Assembly: GCF_024197615.1 (NCBI RefSeq)
Contig: NZ_JAKUKE010000003.1
Location: 1,141,436 to 1,205,435 of the forward strand
Source of the DNA: Desulfuromonas sp. KJ2020
GTDB lineage: Bacteria; Desulfobacterota; Desulfuromonadia; Desulfuromonadales; SZUA-540
Direction: 5' to 3'
Length of the DNA stretch: 64,000 nucleotides
Below, one piece after another: positions 8,874-17,697 of the stretch (position 1 is the stretch's first letter; each line of letters starts with the position of its first letter). Under the pieces are notes generated by a model, which ran no database searches, had not been told where the DNA came from, and worked only from the letters and a program-made list of their open reading frames with translations. The translations under genes and the position numbers were made by a program.

Positions 8874-11582
8874 TCATTGCGGCGTCGTTTCTGACGGATT
8901 CTCGCCGTCCAGGCTCAGGAGAAGTTTCTGACGTATTTCGGCCACTTTGTCTTCCTGCAAAATTTTCTGACTGAAGATATCCTGCACGTAAAAGGTGTCT
9001 CCCGCCTGATCGACCTTGGTGGAGATCTTGGCGACGCCGATGTACAACCCCAGTTCTTTCAGCGTCTTGGTAATGTCATAAAGCAGACCGACCTTGTCGT
9101 GGGTATAGATGTCGATGACCGTGTACTCCTGTGACGCCCGGTTGTCGATTTCCACCCGGGTCGGAATACGGGGACGGGCTTTTTCCGTCAGGAAGCTGGG
9201 GCGCTGCATCTTTTTCACCAGGGTATCGACCTTGACTCGCCCTTCGAGCACCGCGGCCAGGTCCTCCTCGACATGCCGCCACTTGGCTTCATCGGCGATG
9301 ATGGTGCCGGCCGAACTCCGCACCTGCAGAATGTCGAGGACGATGCCGTTGCTGCGCGTGTTGATCTGGGCGCCGAGGATGTTGATGTTATTGGCGGCCA
9401 TAACCCCGGTAATCTTGGAAAAAAGGCCGGGAACGTCGAGGGTGGCGATGGTCACCTGGCTGTATTCCTGCTCGGGAACGTGCTCCACCTGCAAGGCCAG
9501 CGCCTTATTTTGACGGCTGAAGGAGAGACGCAGATGCGCCGCGATCTCCGCGGAGCGGTAAGACAGCAGATAGCGGGTGCTCATGGTTTTCAGCGCATCC
9601 CTTATAGCCTTGGGATCGTAATCGTCCTGGAGCAGGGCGAGCACTTTGCGCTTGCGGTTGCGCACCTTTTCCGAGCGTTTTTCCAACTGAAAATCGCCCC
9701 TTTCCAGAACCATATAGGCTTTTTCGTACAATTCCTGCAGCAGAAACCCTTTCCATTCGGACCAGACATCCGGTCCGACCGCCTTGATATCGGCAAAGGT
9801 CAACAGGTAGAGCATGCGCAGGTTTTCACTCATTCCCATACTGCGGGCAAAATCGAGGATGAGACGGTCGTCATGCAGGTCGCGCCGCTGCGAGATATGG
9901 GCCATCTTCAAGTGATTGCGCACCAGAAATTCAAGACGGCGGCTGTCCTCACGGTTCAGCCCAAGGCGCCGGGCAATGGTGGGAATCATATCGGCGCCCT
10001 TGTTGCAATGATCCTTACCCTCCCCTTTGCCGATATCGTGAAAGAGCACGGCCAAAAGCAATAGCTCGCGTTTTTCGATGTCGTTGGCCACCTGGGTGAG
10101 AACCGGCTTCTTCTCGCGGTACACCCCCTGCCAGACTTTGGTCACCTCTTCAACGGCAAAGAGCGTATGAATATCGACGGTATAGATGTGGTAGGCATCG
10201 TGCTGAACCTTGCAGTAGATGCGACCGAACTCGGGAATAAAGCGGTTGAGAAACTGCAGGTGGTGCATATCCCGCAGCGTTTCCGCCACCCCCTTGGGAC
10301 TGCGGAGAATCTCCAGAAACATCTCATTGATGGCCCGAGTACGCCGCACCTTGTCGTTAAGCCGCCGGAGGTTGTCGCGAATCAGCCCTTTGACGGAGAT
10401 GTTGAGCGGAACCCCGTGCCGCTGCGACAGCAGAAAGGCCTTCATCATGGCGGCTGGATCCCGTTCGAAAAGAGCTTCGTCGCTCAGCCGCAATTCGCCA
10501 CGGAGGATATAAAAGCCGTCATCGACCACGCGCCGGGTCAGATAGCCAAGAATCCGCGAACCGGGATCATCCTGCTGCGTCGCCTTGGCGATAAGGGAGG
10601 AGGCGATGTGCTCAATTCGGGTGGCCTGAGAATAATAGTCCTGCATGAACTGCTCGACGGCCAGGCCGTGCCGGCTGTCGCGGTAGCCAAAGAACTGGGC
10701 GAGCATTTCCTGCTTGTCGAACTGCATCTGTTCGTTTTTACGGCTGGAGAGGTAATGCAGGTGATTACGCAGGCGCCAGAGATAGTCGAGAGCGGCTTCG
10801 AATTCTTCCCCTTCCCGCTCGGTCAGAACGCCTTTGATGATGAGTTCCCGCAGATTGCGGGCCTTGAATTTGACGCGGGTTATCCATAAAGCGGCGTGGA
10901 GATCCCGCAGGCCCCCCTCCCCCTCCTTGATATTCGGTTCCAACAAATAGACGGAAGATCCGTACTTTTTGAGACGGCGGGCGTTCTCGTCCAGCTTCTG
11001 CCGGATAAAATCCCCCGTATTGCTGCTGAGGACGACGGCAAGGACCTTTCGCATATAGTCCTGGTAGAGATCCTCATCCCCGACAAGGTAGCGAGAGTCC
11101 AGCAGGGCTGTGCGAGCGGTGATATCCTTGTCGGCCATCTGCAGGCAGTCGGCGTCGGTCCGCACGCTGTAGCCGACGTCCAGGCCGAGATCCCAGAGCA
11201 GATAGAGCATTCTTTCAGAAATCTTTTCGGCAAAATCCTTGTCCTTGCCGCTGTAAAAGAACATCAGGTCGATATCCGAGCGCGGGTTGAGTTCACCCCG
11301 GCCATAGCCGCCCAGGGCTACCAGGACGCAGGCCCCGAAGAGGTTCTCGGGCACATCCGCTGAAACACTGCGATAAAGATTGCGGATGAGGGTGTCGATC
11401 ATGGAAGTCAGACTGCCGACCACCGACGCCCCGGAAGCTCCCGCATCGTGCTTGGCTCGAATTCTGGCCTGATGATGATCGAGGTACCGACGCGACGCCT
11501 CCAGCAGAAGGCTCCGCCTCTTTTCATAGGGAATGGACGGGTCGGTCAGCATTTCAGGCGTAAAGAAGTGATCGATTTTCAC
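8874..11582 (-). CDS. glnD: [protein-PII] uridylyltransferase / UMP-removing enzyme GlnD
   Basis: GlnD senses glutamine and adds or removes UMP on PII (GlnB). The 902-residue protein has the nucleotidyltransferase motif GGYGRGELNPRSDIDLMFF (about 90-110), the HD hydrolase motif LLAVLFHDIGKGEGKDHCNKG in the middle, and two C-terminal ACT domains (VTIATLDVPGLFSKITGVMAANNINI and TVIDIYTHDKVGLLYDITKTL) for glutamine sensing. All catalytic motifs look intact, so it should be bifunctional. The start is a GTG at 11582. Its partners glnB and glnA are at 28.7-30.5 kb, outside this operon. Confidence 0.95.
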   Translation of the reverse strand: MKIDHFFTPEMLTDPSIPYEKRRSLLLEASRRYLDHHQARIRAKHDAGASGASVVGSLTSMIDTLIRNLYRSVSADVPENLFGACVLVALGGYGRGELNPRSDIDLMFFYSGKDKDFAEKISERMLYLLWDLGLDVGYSVRTDADCLQMADKDITARTALLDSRYLVGDEDLYQDYMRKVLAVVLSSNTGDFIRQKLDENARRLKKYGSSVYLLEPNIKEGEGGLRDLHAALWITRVKFKARNLRELIIKGVLTEREGEEFEAALDYLWRLRNHLHYLSSRKNEQMQFDKQEMLAQFFGYRDSRHGLAVEQFMQDYYSQATRIEHIASSLIAKATQQDDPGSRILGYLTRRVVDDGFYILRGELRLSDEALFERDPAAMMKAFLLSQRHGVPLNISVKGLIRDNLRRLNDKVRRTRAINEMFLEILRSPKGVAETLRDMHHLQFLNRFIPEFGRIYCKVQHDAYHIYTVDIHTLFAVEEVTKVWQGVYREKKPVLTQVANDIEKRELLLLAVLFHDIGKGEGKDHCNKGADMIPTIARRLGLNREDSRRLEFLVRNHLKMAHISQRRDLHDDRLILDFARSMGMSENLRMLYLLTFADIKAVGPDVWSEWKGFLLQELYEKAYMVLERGDFQLEKRSEKVRNRKRKVLALLQDDYDPKAIRDALKTMSTRYLLSYRSAEIAAHLRLSFSRQNKALALQVEHVPEQEYSQVTIATLDVPGLFSKITGVMAANNINILGAQINTRSNGIVLDILQVRSSAGTIIADEAKWRHVEEDLAAVLEGRVKVDTLVKKMQRPSFLTEKARPRIPTRVEIDNRASQEYTVIDIYTHDKVGLLYDITKTLKELGLYIGVAKISTKVDQAGDTFYVQDIFSQKILQEDKVAEIRQKLLLSLDGENPSETTPQ

Positions 11583-11593
11583 GTTATGCCCTG

Positions 11594-13309
11594 TCAGTTC
11601 GAGGCCATCATTTTAAGGGAGCGGGTATAGTTGCGAACGCCCTGGGAGATGGCGGCCACCGTGCGATCCCGGTATTTGTCGCTGAGAAGGCGGGATTCTT
11701 CCATCTTGTTGCTGATAAAGGCGGTTTCCACCAAAACGGAAGGCATGGTGGCGCCCAACAGCACATAAAAAGGACCCTGCCTGACGCCGAGGTCTTTGAC
11801 CTTGCTGTAATTTTTTGAGAGCACGTTCACCAGAGAATTCTGAATCTCCGCCGCCAGGCGGCTTGATTCATTGATTTTGGCGTTGGCCATCAGATCAAAA
11901 AGGATCAGTTCCAGATCCCCGACCTCCTTTAAAGAGGTGCCGTTTTCACGAGCGGCCAGGGCAGCGGCCTTATCGTTTTTGGAAAAGTTGAGATAGTAGG
12001 TCTCTATCCCATACGCCTGTCGACTCGGGCTGGCATTGGCATGCAGGGAGATGAACAGGTCGGCGCCAACCTTGTTCGCAAAAGCCGTCCGTTCTTCAAG
12101 GGGGATGAAGATATCGCGATCACGGGTCAGCAGCACTTCGACGCCGAGATCCTTTTCGAGGCGGGTTTTCAAGGCTTTGGCCAGTTTAAGGACGACATCT
12201 TTTTCAAAAACACCAGAGGGACCGATGGCACCCGGATCCTTGCCGCCATGCCCCGGGTCAATCACGATACGCCGCATCACATGCCCGGAAGAGGCTTGGG
12301 GAATGTGAACCTGCAGGGGTTTTTCCTCGGGTGCTCGCTCCAGAATACCGGCGATGCCGTCCTGCGCGGAAGGCGGCAGGGCGGAGACCACCGGCTTACT
12401 GGCCGTGATTTCCGTCTGACGGTCGGCCTCGACATCGATCACGATCCGGAAGGGATCTTCCAGGGAGAAAACCTTGTAATCCTTCAGACTGTTAAGATCG
12501 AGAACGACGCGAACCGTACCCTGGGCAGGGACGCCGGTGCGAATCTGCCGCAACAGGCCGTCATTGACGTCCATCGTGTCGCTCAGGGTCAGTGAGGGAC
12601 TGGCACCGAGGATATCGACATAGATGCGAGGGGCTGTCTGTTTGTGCGGGTCGCCGTGCAGCTGGTTGACCACGTAATTGGCTGATCCTTCCAGGTCGAG
12701 GACGATGCGGGTCGTGTCGGGATTGGACCAGAAGCGGATGCCTGTCAGCTGGCGGGGCCCCGTTTCGGACGTCGCCGGTTTTAATGCGGGCGGCGGCGAA
12801 CTGGTGGCATAGCGGGCCAGCTCCCGGACTCTGGGGCGGGCCTTGGCCACCATATCCCCCTGGGGATAGCGCTCGATGAGTCGGGCAAAACGAAGGTAGG
12901 CTTGAGCGCCTTCCGCCAGATTTTTTTCGAGAATCGTGCCGGACAGATACAGGCCATCGTCGGCGAGGTTGCTTTCCGGGTAAAGGGTCGCCAGATCATC
13001 GTAAAAGGCAACGGCCTCTCTGGCATCGGCGGCCACCAGGGATACACGGTAGAGGCCTTCTGATGTCTTGCCGGCCATGTAGAGGCTGTCGGCGGCGCGG
13101 GGATGGCGCGGATACTTCTCTTTGACCGCCACGAACTGATTGCGAACCCGCAGCCAGTTTTCACGATAGAGCTGTTTCTGGCGGGAATCGAGCAGCTTCT
13201 GATAGCTGGCTTTGGCCTGGCGGTAGTCACTTTCGGCATCCTGCCCCAAAACGGGCTGGACAGCCAACAGACAGAAACAGGCGATAAGAATTCCTCGAAC
13301 AAGAAACAT
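11594..13309 (-). CDS. N-acetylmuramoyl-L-alanine amidase (AmiC-like, AMIN domain)
   Basis: This is a periplasmic peptidoglycan amidase that cleaves the lactyl amide bond between MurNAc and the stem peptide. The 571-residue precursor has a signal peptide (MFLVRGILIACFCLLAVQPVLG), a helical TPR-like region (about 25-170), an AMIN domain (about 190-300) that usually targets the division site, and an Amidase_3 domain starting RRIVIDPGHGGKDPGAIG with zinc ligand histidines, then FISLHANAS and VLVETAFISNKMEE with the catalytic glutamate. Its ATG is one nucleotide past the mutS stop codon. The N-terminal TPR-like part is not present in E. coli AmiC. Confidence 0.9.
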   Translation of the reverse strand: MFLVRGILIACFCLLAVQPVLGQDAESDYRQAKASYQKLLDSRQKQLYRENWLRVRNQFVAVKEKYPRHPRAADSLYMAGKTSEGLYRVSLVAADAREAVAFYDDLATLYPESNLADDGLYLSGTILEKNLAEGAQAYLRFARLIERYPQGDMVAKARPRVRELARYATSSPPPALKPATSETGPRQLTGIRFWSNPDTTRIVLDLEGSANYVVNQLHGDPHKQTAPRIYVDILGASPSLTLSDTMDVNDGLLRQIRTGVPAQGTVRVVLDLNSLKDYKVFSLEDPFRIVIDVEADRQTEITASKPVVSALPPSAQDGIAGILERAPEEKPLQVHIPQASSGHVMRRIVIDPGHGGKDPGAIGPSGVFEKDVVLKLAKALKTRLEKDLGVEVLLTRDRDIFIPLEERTAFANKVGADLFISLHANASPSRQAYGIETYYLNFSKNDKAAALAARENGTSLKEVGDLELILFDLMANAKINESSRLAAEIQNSLVNVLSKNYSKVKDLGVRQGPFYVLLGATMPSVLVETAFISNKMEESRLLSDKYRDRTVAAISQGVRNYTRSLKMMASN

Positions 13310-13310
13310 G

Positions 13311-15929
13311 TCACACCACCTTCTGTTTCAACTCGGCCAGAATATTCAGAGCTTGCAAGGGCGTCAACGTAGAGATATCGAGATCCTCCAGGCACTGGCG
13401 GATTTCGTCCGTGCCCGGGCTAAAGAGCGACAACTGGTCAGGGCTGCTCTTGGGGCGCGCGCCCTGCTTCCCCCGGGCCAGGCGAGGGACACCCTCCTGC
13501 TCGAACTCCCCCGACTCGAGATTTTTAAGGACTTCTCGGGCACGCTGGATCACAGCGACCGGCAGGCCGGCGAGCCGGGCGACCTGAATTCCGTAGGAGT
13601 GGCTGGCGCCGCCAGCGACGATTTTGCGCAAAAAGATGATCTGGTCATTCCACTCCCGCACGGCGATGTTGAAGTTTTTGACGCGCTCCCGGGTCAGGGC
13701 CAGATCAGTCAATTCATGATAGTGGGTGGCGAAAAGCGTGCGGGCTGCCACCTGCGGGTTGTCGTGCAGGTATTCAGCCACGGCCCAGGCGATGCTGACG
13801 CCATCGAAGGTGGAGGTCCCCCGGCCGATTTCATCGAGGATAATCAGGCTGCGGCGGCTGGCATGGTTGAGGATATTGGCTGTCTCCGTCATTTCGACCA
13901 TGAAGGTCGATTGCCCTCGCGCCAGGTTGTCGCTGGCGCCGACCCGCGTAAAGATGCGGTCGGCCACGCCGATGCGGGCCGAACTGGCCGGCACCAGGCT
14001 GCCCATCTGGGCCAGCAGGGTAATGAGGGCGACTTGGCGCATGAAGGTGGATTTGCCCGCCATGTTGGGGCCGGTGATGATGAGCAGCTGATTGTCCTCG
14101 CCATTCATCTCCACATCGTTGGGAACGAAGCCCTCATTGAGGTTCATGGCCTCTATGACGGGATGACGCCCTTCGACGATGGTCAGCTCCAGACTCTCGT
14201 CGATCTGGGGCGCGACGTAACGACGGTCATGAGCCAGGTCCGCCAGAGAACAGAGAACATCCAGGGTCGCCAGAGCATCCGCCGTCTGCTGGATGCGCCT
14301 TCCCTGCGAAGCGACCTGCTGGCGCACCTGCTGGAAGATATCGTATTCCAGCTCGACGATCCTGTCCTCGGCGCCGAGGACTTTGTCCTCATATTCTTTC
14401 AGGGCCGGCGTGATATAGCGCTCGGCGTTGGCCAGGGTCTGCTTGCGCTGGTAGTCCTCCGGCACCCGGCTGATCTGGCCTTTGGAAACCTCGATATAGT
14501 AGCCGAAGACTTTATTGAACCGTACCTTGAGGGTGGAGATGCCCGTGCGCTCCTTCTCCTGGGCCTCCAGCCGCGCGATCCAGCCCTTGCCTTCCTTGCT
14601 GATATGGCGCAGCTCATCCAGGGATTCGTTGAATCCATCCCGAATCAGGCCGCCTTCGCGCAGGACGAAGGGAGGATCGTCGGCGATGGCGCGTCCGATG
14701 ATCTCCTGAACGTCGTCCAGAGGGTCGATTTGGTCACAAAGGTCGCTTAGAAAAGGACTTTCCAACCCTGTGAGGCCGTCGATGATGACGGGAAGACGGC
14801 CAAGAGAAGCACACAGGGCCACCAGGTCCTTGGCGTTGGCATTGCCCATGGCGATCTTGCCGTTCAGGCGCTCCAGGTCATAAACACCATCGAGCGCGCC
14901 CCGTAAATCGTTACGCGGCAGACTTTGGTCGACGAGTTCAGCTACTGCCTGCTGGCGCCGGCGAATCCGCTCCACATCCACCAGGGGATGATGAATCCAC
15001 TGCCGCAGCAGCCGGCCGCCCATGGCCGTCATGGTGCGGTCGAGCACACCAAGGAGGGAGCCCTTCCTGCCGCCCTGCAAGGTGGCGGTCAGCTCAAGGT
15101 TGCGCCGGGTGGCGTCGTCAAGAACCATATAATCGCGGGTATGATAGGTAGTGAGGGCCCGGACATGATCAAGGGCCCCCTTCTGGGTCTCCTCCAGGTA
15201 GGTGAGAATGGCGCCGGCCGCCCTGATGGCACCGGGCAGATCGGCACAGCCAAAGGAATCGAGGGAGCCGCTGGCAAAGAACTGCAGGATGAGTTTTTGG
15301 GCCCGGTCGCCGGCCAGGGCCCAATCGGGCAGGGTATTGACCATGCGATCCTGCAGAGAAGTGGTCAAGAGCTGCCGGAGCTCTTCTCCGGCCGCGCCTT
15401 CGGGGAGAAGCACCTCGCGCGGATTGACGGAAGCCAGCTCACTGCGCACACTTTCCAGGGTTTCGACCTGCGTGACGCGAAACTCCCCCGTCGTGATATC
15501 GATGATGCCGATTCCCCAACGGTCCTCCTCATCGGGAACCAGAGCCAGCAGGTAGTTGTTTTCCTTCGGCTGCAGGGTATCGGTATCGACAATCAACCCT
15601 GGCGTGACCACCCGCACGACCTCGCGCTTGACAATCCCCTTGGCAGCGCGCGGATCTTCCACCTGCTCGCACACCGCCACCTTGTAGCCGTTTTCTACCA
15701 GGCGCGCGATGTAGGGCTGGCTGCTGTGATAGGGAATGCCGCACAGGGGCACCTCTTCGGCTGCCCCCTTGTTGCGGGAGGTCAGGGTGATGTCCAGAAC
15801 GCGGGAAGCCGTGACGGCATCCTCCATGAACATCTCGTAAAAATCACCCAGACGAAAAAAGAGGATGGCATCGGGATACTGGGATTTGATCTCCAGATAC
15901 TGGCGCATCATGGGAGTAGTACTGGACAT
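13311..15929 (-). CDS. mutS: DNA mismatch repair protein MutS
   Basis: MutS recognises mismatches and short insertion loops and recruits MutL. The 872-residue protein has the mismatch-reading FYE motif in [11 protein letters not shown] near the start, the clamp and lever domains, and the ATPase with Walker [15 protein letters not shown], then [12 protein letters not shown] and the [11 protein letters not shown] switch. I start at ATG 15929 because [15 protein letters not shown] matches the family; an upstream in-frame start would add 18 unrelated residues. It heads the five-gene run and has a candidate sigma-70 promoter about 100 nt upstream. Confidence 0.95.
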   Translation of the reverse strand: MSSTTPMMRQYLEIKSQYPDAILFFRLGDFYEMFMEDAVTASRVLDITLTSRNKGAAEEVPLCGIPYHSSQPYIARLVENGYKVAVCEQVEDPRAAKGIVKREVVRVVTPGLIVDTDTLQPKENNYLLALVPDEEDRWGIGIIDITTGEFRVTQVETLESVRSELASVNPREVLLPEGAAGEELRQLLTTSLQDRMVNTLPDWALAGDRAQKLILQFFASGSLDSFGCADLPGAIRAAGAILTYLEETQKGALDHVRALTTYHTRDYMVLDDATRRNLELTATLQGGRKGSLLGVLDRTMTAMGGRLLRQWIHHPLVDVERIRRRQQAVAELVDQSLPRNDLRGALDGVYDLERLNGKIAMGNANAKDLVALCASLGRLPVIIDGLTGLESPFLSDLCDQIDPLDDVQEIIGRAIADDPPFVLREGGLIRDGFNESLDELRHISKEGKGWIARLEAQEKERTGISTLKVRFNKVFGYYIEVSKGQISRVPEDYQRKQTLANAERYITPALKEYEDKVLGAEDRIVELEYDIFQQVRQQVASQGRRIQQTADALATLDVLCSLADLAHDRRYVAPQIDESLELTIVEGRHPVIEAMNLNEGFVPNDVEMNGEDNQLLIITGPNMAGKSTFMRQVALITLLAQMGSLVPASSARIGVADRIFTRVGASDNLARGQSTFMVEMTETANILNHASRRSLIILDEIGRGTSTFDGVSIAWAVAEYLHDNPQVAARTLFATHYHELTDLALTRERVKNFNIAVREWNDQIIFLRKIVAGGASHSYGIQVARLAGLPVAVIQRAREVLKNLESGEFEQEGVPRLARGKQGARPKSSPDQLSLFSPGTDEIRQCLEDLDISTLTPLQALNILAELKQKVV

Positions 15930-16030
15930 GAACGACAAAAACCTCAAAGTGGATAGAATGATCTGGAAACAGTAATGCCACATGGTCCGGCGACGGGACA
16001 GCTTTGAAAGCGCCGGACAAAAGCGGAGTT

Positions 16031-16059
16031 ATGTTAACAAACCGCCCTTTTCATGTAAA
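16031..16059 (-). promoter_or_regulatory. candidate sigma-70 promoter for the mutS run
   Basis: On the minus strand, TTTACA (16054-16059) and TAACAT (16031-16036) are separated by 17 bp. The predicted start site leaves a leader of about 95 nt before the mutS ATG. This is a visual match only. Confidence 0.45.
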
Positions 16060-16089
16060 TAGCAATCCCGGCGTTCTTCTTGGCGAAAA

Positions 16090-16106
16090 GGTCAAAAACC
16101 TTGACC
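16090..16106. promoter_or_regulatory. inverted repeat over the -35 of the 16154 gene, possible operator
   Basis: GGTCAA and TTGACC are perfect inverted repeats separated by 5 bp, and the right arm is itself the -35 hexamer of the promoter reading rightwards. A dimeric repressor bound here would block that promoter. No regulator for it is identifiable in the window. Confidence 0.4.
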
Positions 16107-16129
16107 TTGACCGGTCGCAGTGATAGATA
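16101..16129 (+). promoter_or_regulatory. sigma-70 promoter for the 16154-16691 gene pair
   Basis: TTGACC (16101-16106) and TAGATA (16124-16129) are spaced by 17 bp. The start site would fall near 16136, giving a very short leader with AAGGAG ahead of the ATG at 16154. Confidence 0.6.
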
Positions 16130-16153
16130 AACCGGCAGCCAAGGAGATTATCA

Positions 16154-16675
16154 ATGACCCAAGCAGACCTCTCGGCCGCGGCCGCTCAACTTTTTGCCCC
16201 CGAAAATTTCGACGTCAACAGCCTGCAGGATGAAATACGCCTCAGCGACTTGGTCGACCAGCTTCTCAAACTTTTTTATCTCGATCTGGTCGAGGAGCAG
16301 GCCCACAGTCCTGAGGCGGCCAGCGAAAAAGCCTATGGAGCCTCCTACTTCCTGAAAGACTTCGTCATCGACCACTGTCGTGAGAATATCTTCCGCCTGC
16401 GTCCGCACCGCGTACGTCAATTTGCCGGCAACTGGTACATCGTCCGCAATCTGGAACCCAACATGGTGGAGCTCACCTCTCTTCTGCAGGGAATCCAGGC
16501 CTTCTACCGCTACCTGGCCGGCGCCGGCCGAATCAGTACCGACCTGGCGGCCGCCATCGACAAAGACTGCGAGAACCTGGACTACTACCGTCAGCGTATC
16601 GAAAGCTTCTGGGCCATCGAGAAAGACGGCTACCTCCCATGGGAGGCGGCCTGCTCTCTGAAAGATAACCCCTGA
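16154..16675 (+). CDS. conserved-looking hypothetical protein, all-alpha
   Basis: I do not recognise this 173-residue protein. It has no signal peptide, membrane segment or cysteine motif. It looks largely helical and acidic, with a central basic aromatic stretch (NIFRLRPHRVRQFAGNWYIVRNL) and a second helical half rich in tyrosine. AAGGAG lies 7 nt before the ATG and codon use matches the neighbours, so it is a real gene. It is 15 nt upstream of a cation efflux transporter and probably co-transcribed with it, which hints at metal homeostasis but does not establish it. Confidence 0.75.
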   Translation: MTQADLSAAAAQLFAPENFDVNSLQDEIRLSDLVDQLLKLFYLDLVEEQAHSPEAASEKAYGASYFLKDFVIDHCRENIFRLRPHRVRQFAGNWYIVRNLEPNMVELTSLLQGIQAFYRYLAGAGRISTDLAAAIDKDCENLDYYRQRIESFWAIEKDGYLPWEAACSLKDNP

Positions 16676-16690
16676 CCCAGCGAGTCCCGC

Positions 16691-17653
16691 ATGTCTTCTG
16701 CAAAAGCCAAAGTCACCGCGGCCCGCATTTCCATCGCCATGGCCAGCGGTTTGGCCGCACTGAAGCTGGCCACCGGCCTGGCCACCGGCTCGATGGCCGT
16801 TCTCTCCTCGGCCATCGATTCGCTTCTCGACATTTTAATGTCGGGGGTGAACCTCTTCGCCATCAGTCGTGCCGTCCAGCCGGCGGACAAATGCCATCCC
16901 TTCGGGCACGGCAAATACGAGACCCTGGCCACGATCATCCAATCCATGGTTATCGCCGCCTCCGGCGGCTGGATCATCTATGAATCGGTCCAGCGCCTTA
17001 TAGAGGGGCCTGAACTCGTCCACCTGAACCAGGGGATCATTGTCCTGGTCATCAGCGCCATCGCCTCCTGGTGGGTCAGCCGCTACCTGCGCCGCGTGGC
17101 CAAGGAGACGGACTCCTCGGCCCTGGAGGCTGATTCGTTGCATTTCAGCATGGACGTCTATACCAACAGTGCGCTGATTCTGGGTCTGGCGGTGATCTCC
17201 TTCGTGAACATCCCCTGGCTCGACCCGGCACTGTCCATCCTGGTGGCCCTGTATATCCTCTTTGAGGCGGTGCGTCTCGTTCGTCACGGCCTGCGCGATG
17301 TCCTCGATGAAGAACTGCCCGAACCAATCCGACGGGAGATAACCGATCTCATCGAGGCCCACCGAAAAATTCTGCTCGACTACCACAATCTGCGTACGCG
17401 CCGGGCCGGTTCGCAGAAAATCATCGATTTTCACCTGACGGTCTGCAAACATCTCTCCGTGGAAGAGGCCCATGCCATTGCCGATCACCTGGAGAAGCGT
17501 ATTCAGGAAGACATTCCCGGCGCGGACGTCATCATCCACATCGATCCCTGTCAGCAGGAAAACTGCCCGGGGATGGAAGCCTGCCCCGCCGACAAAACCC
17601 GCCTGGAAGACCATATCCTTGAAGAGTCCCAAAAACAAAAAGAGACCCCCTGA
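16691..17653 (+). CDS. cation diffusion facilitator family metal exporter
   Basis: CDF proteins export divalent metals (Zn, Fe, Mn, Co) in exchange for protons. The 320-residue protein has about six membrane helices in the first 200 residues, with metal-site aspartates in SAIDSLLDILMSGVN and LHFSMDVYTNSALI, the signature CHPFGHGKYETLA between helices 2 and 3, and the usual cytoplasmic ferredoxin-like domain (about 205-290). The C-terminus adds a cysteine cluster, PCQQENCPGMEAC, followed by a charged tail; this is not universal in the family and may bind metal. Substrate is not predictable. The stop codon lies inside the loop of the terminator hairpin. Confidence 0.88.
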   Translation: MSSAKAKVTAARISIAMASGLAALKLATGLATGSMAVLSSAIDSLLDILMSGVNLFAISRAVQPADKCHPFGHGKYETLATIIQSMVIAASGGWIIYESVQRLIEGPELVHLNQGIIVLVISAIASWWVSRYLRRVAKETDSSALEADSLHFSMDVYTNSALILGLAVISFVNIPWLDPALSILVALYILFEAVRLVRHGLRDVLDEELPEPIRREITDLIEAHRKILLDYHNLRTRRAGSQKIIDFHLTVCKHLSVEEAHAIADHLEKRIQEDIPGADVIIHIDPCQQENCPGMEACPADKTRLEDHILEESQKQKETP

Positions 17654-17667
17654 AGAGGTCTCTTTTT
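17637..17667. terminator. bidirectional terminator between convergent genes
   Basis: AAAAAGAGACC and GGTCTCTTTTT pair perfectly over 11 bp with a 9-nt loop. The A and T runs at the ends of the stem serve both strands, ending the CDF exporter gene on plus and the chemoreceptor gene on minus. Confidence 0.88.
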
Positions 17668-17697
17668 GGTGTTTCATACAGTTTATTGAACCCGAGC

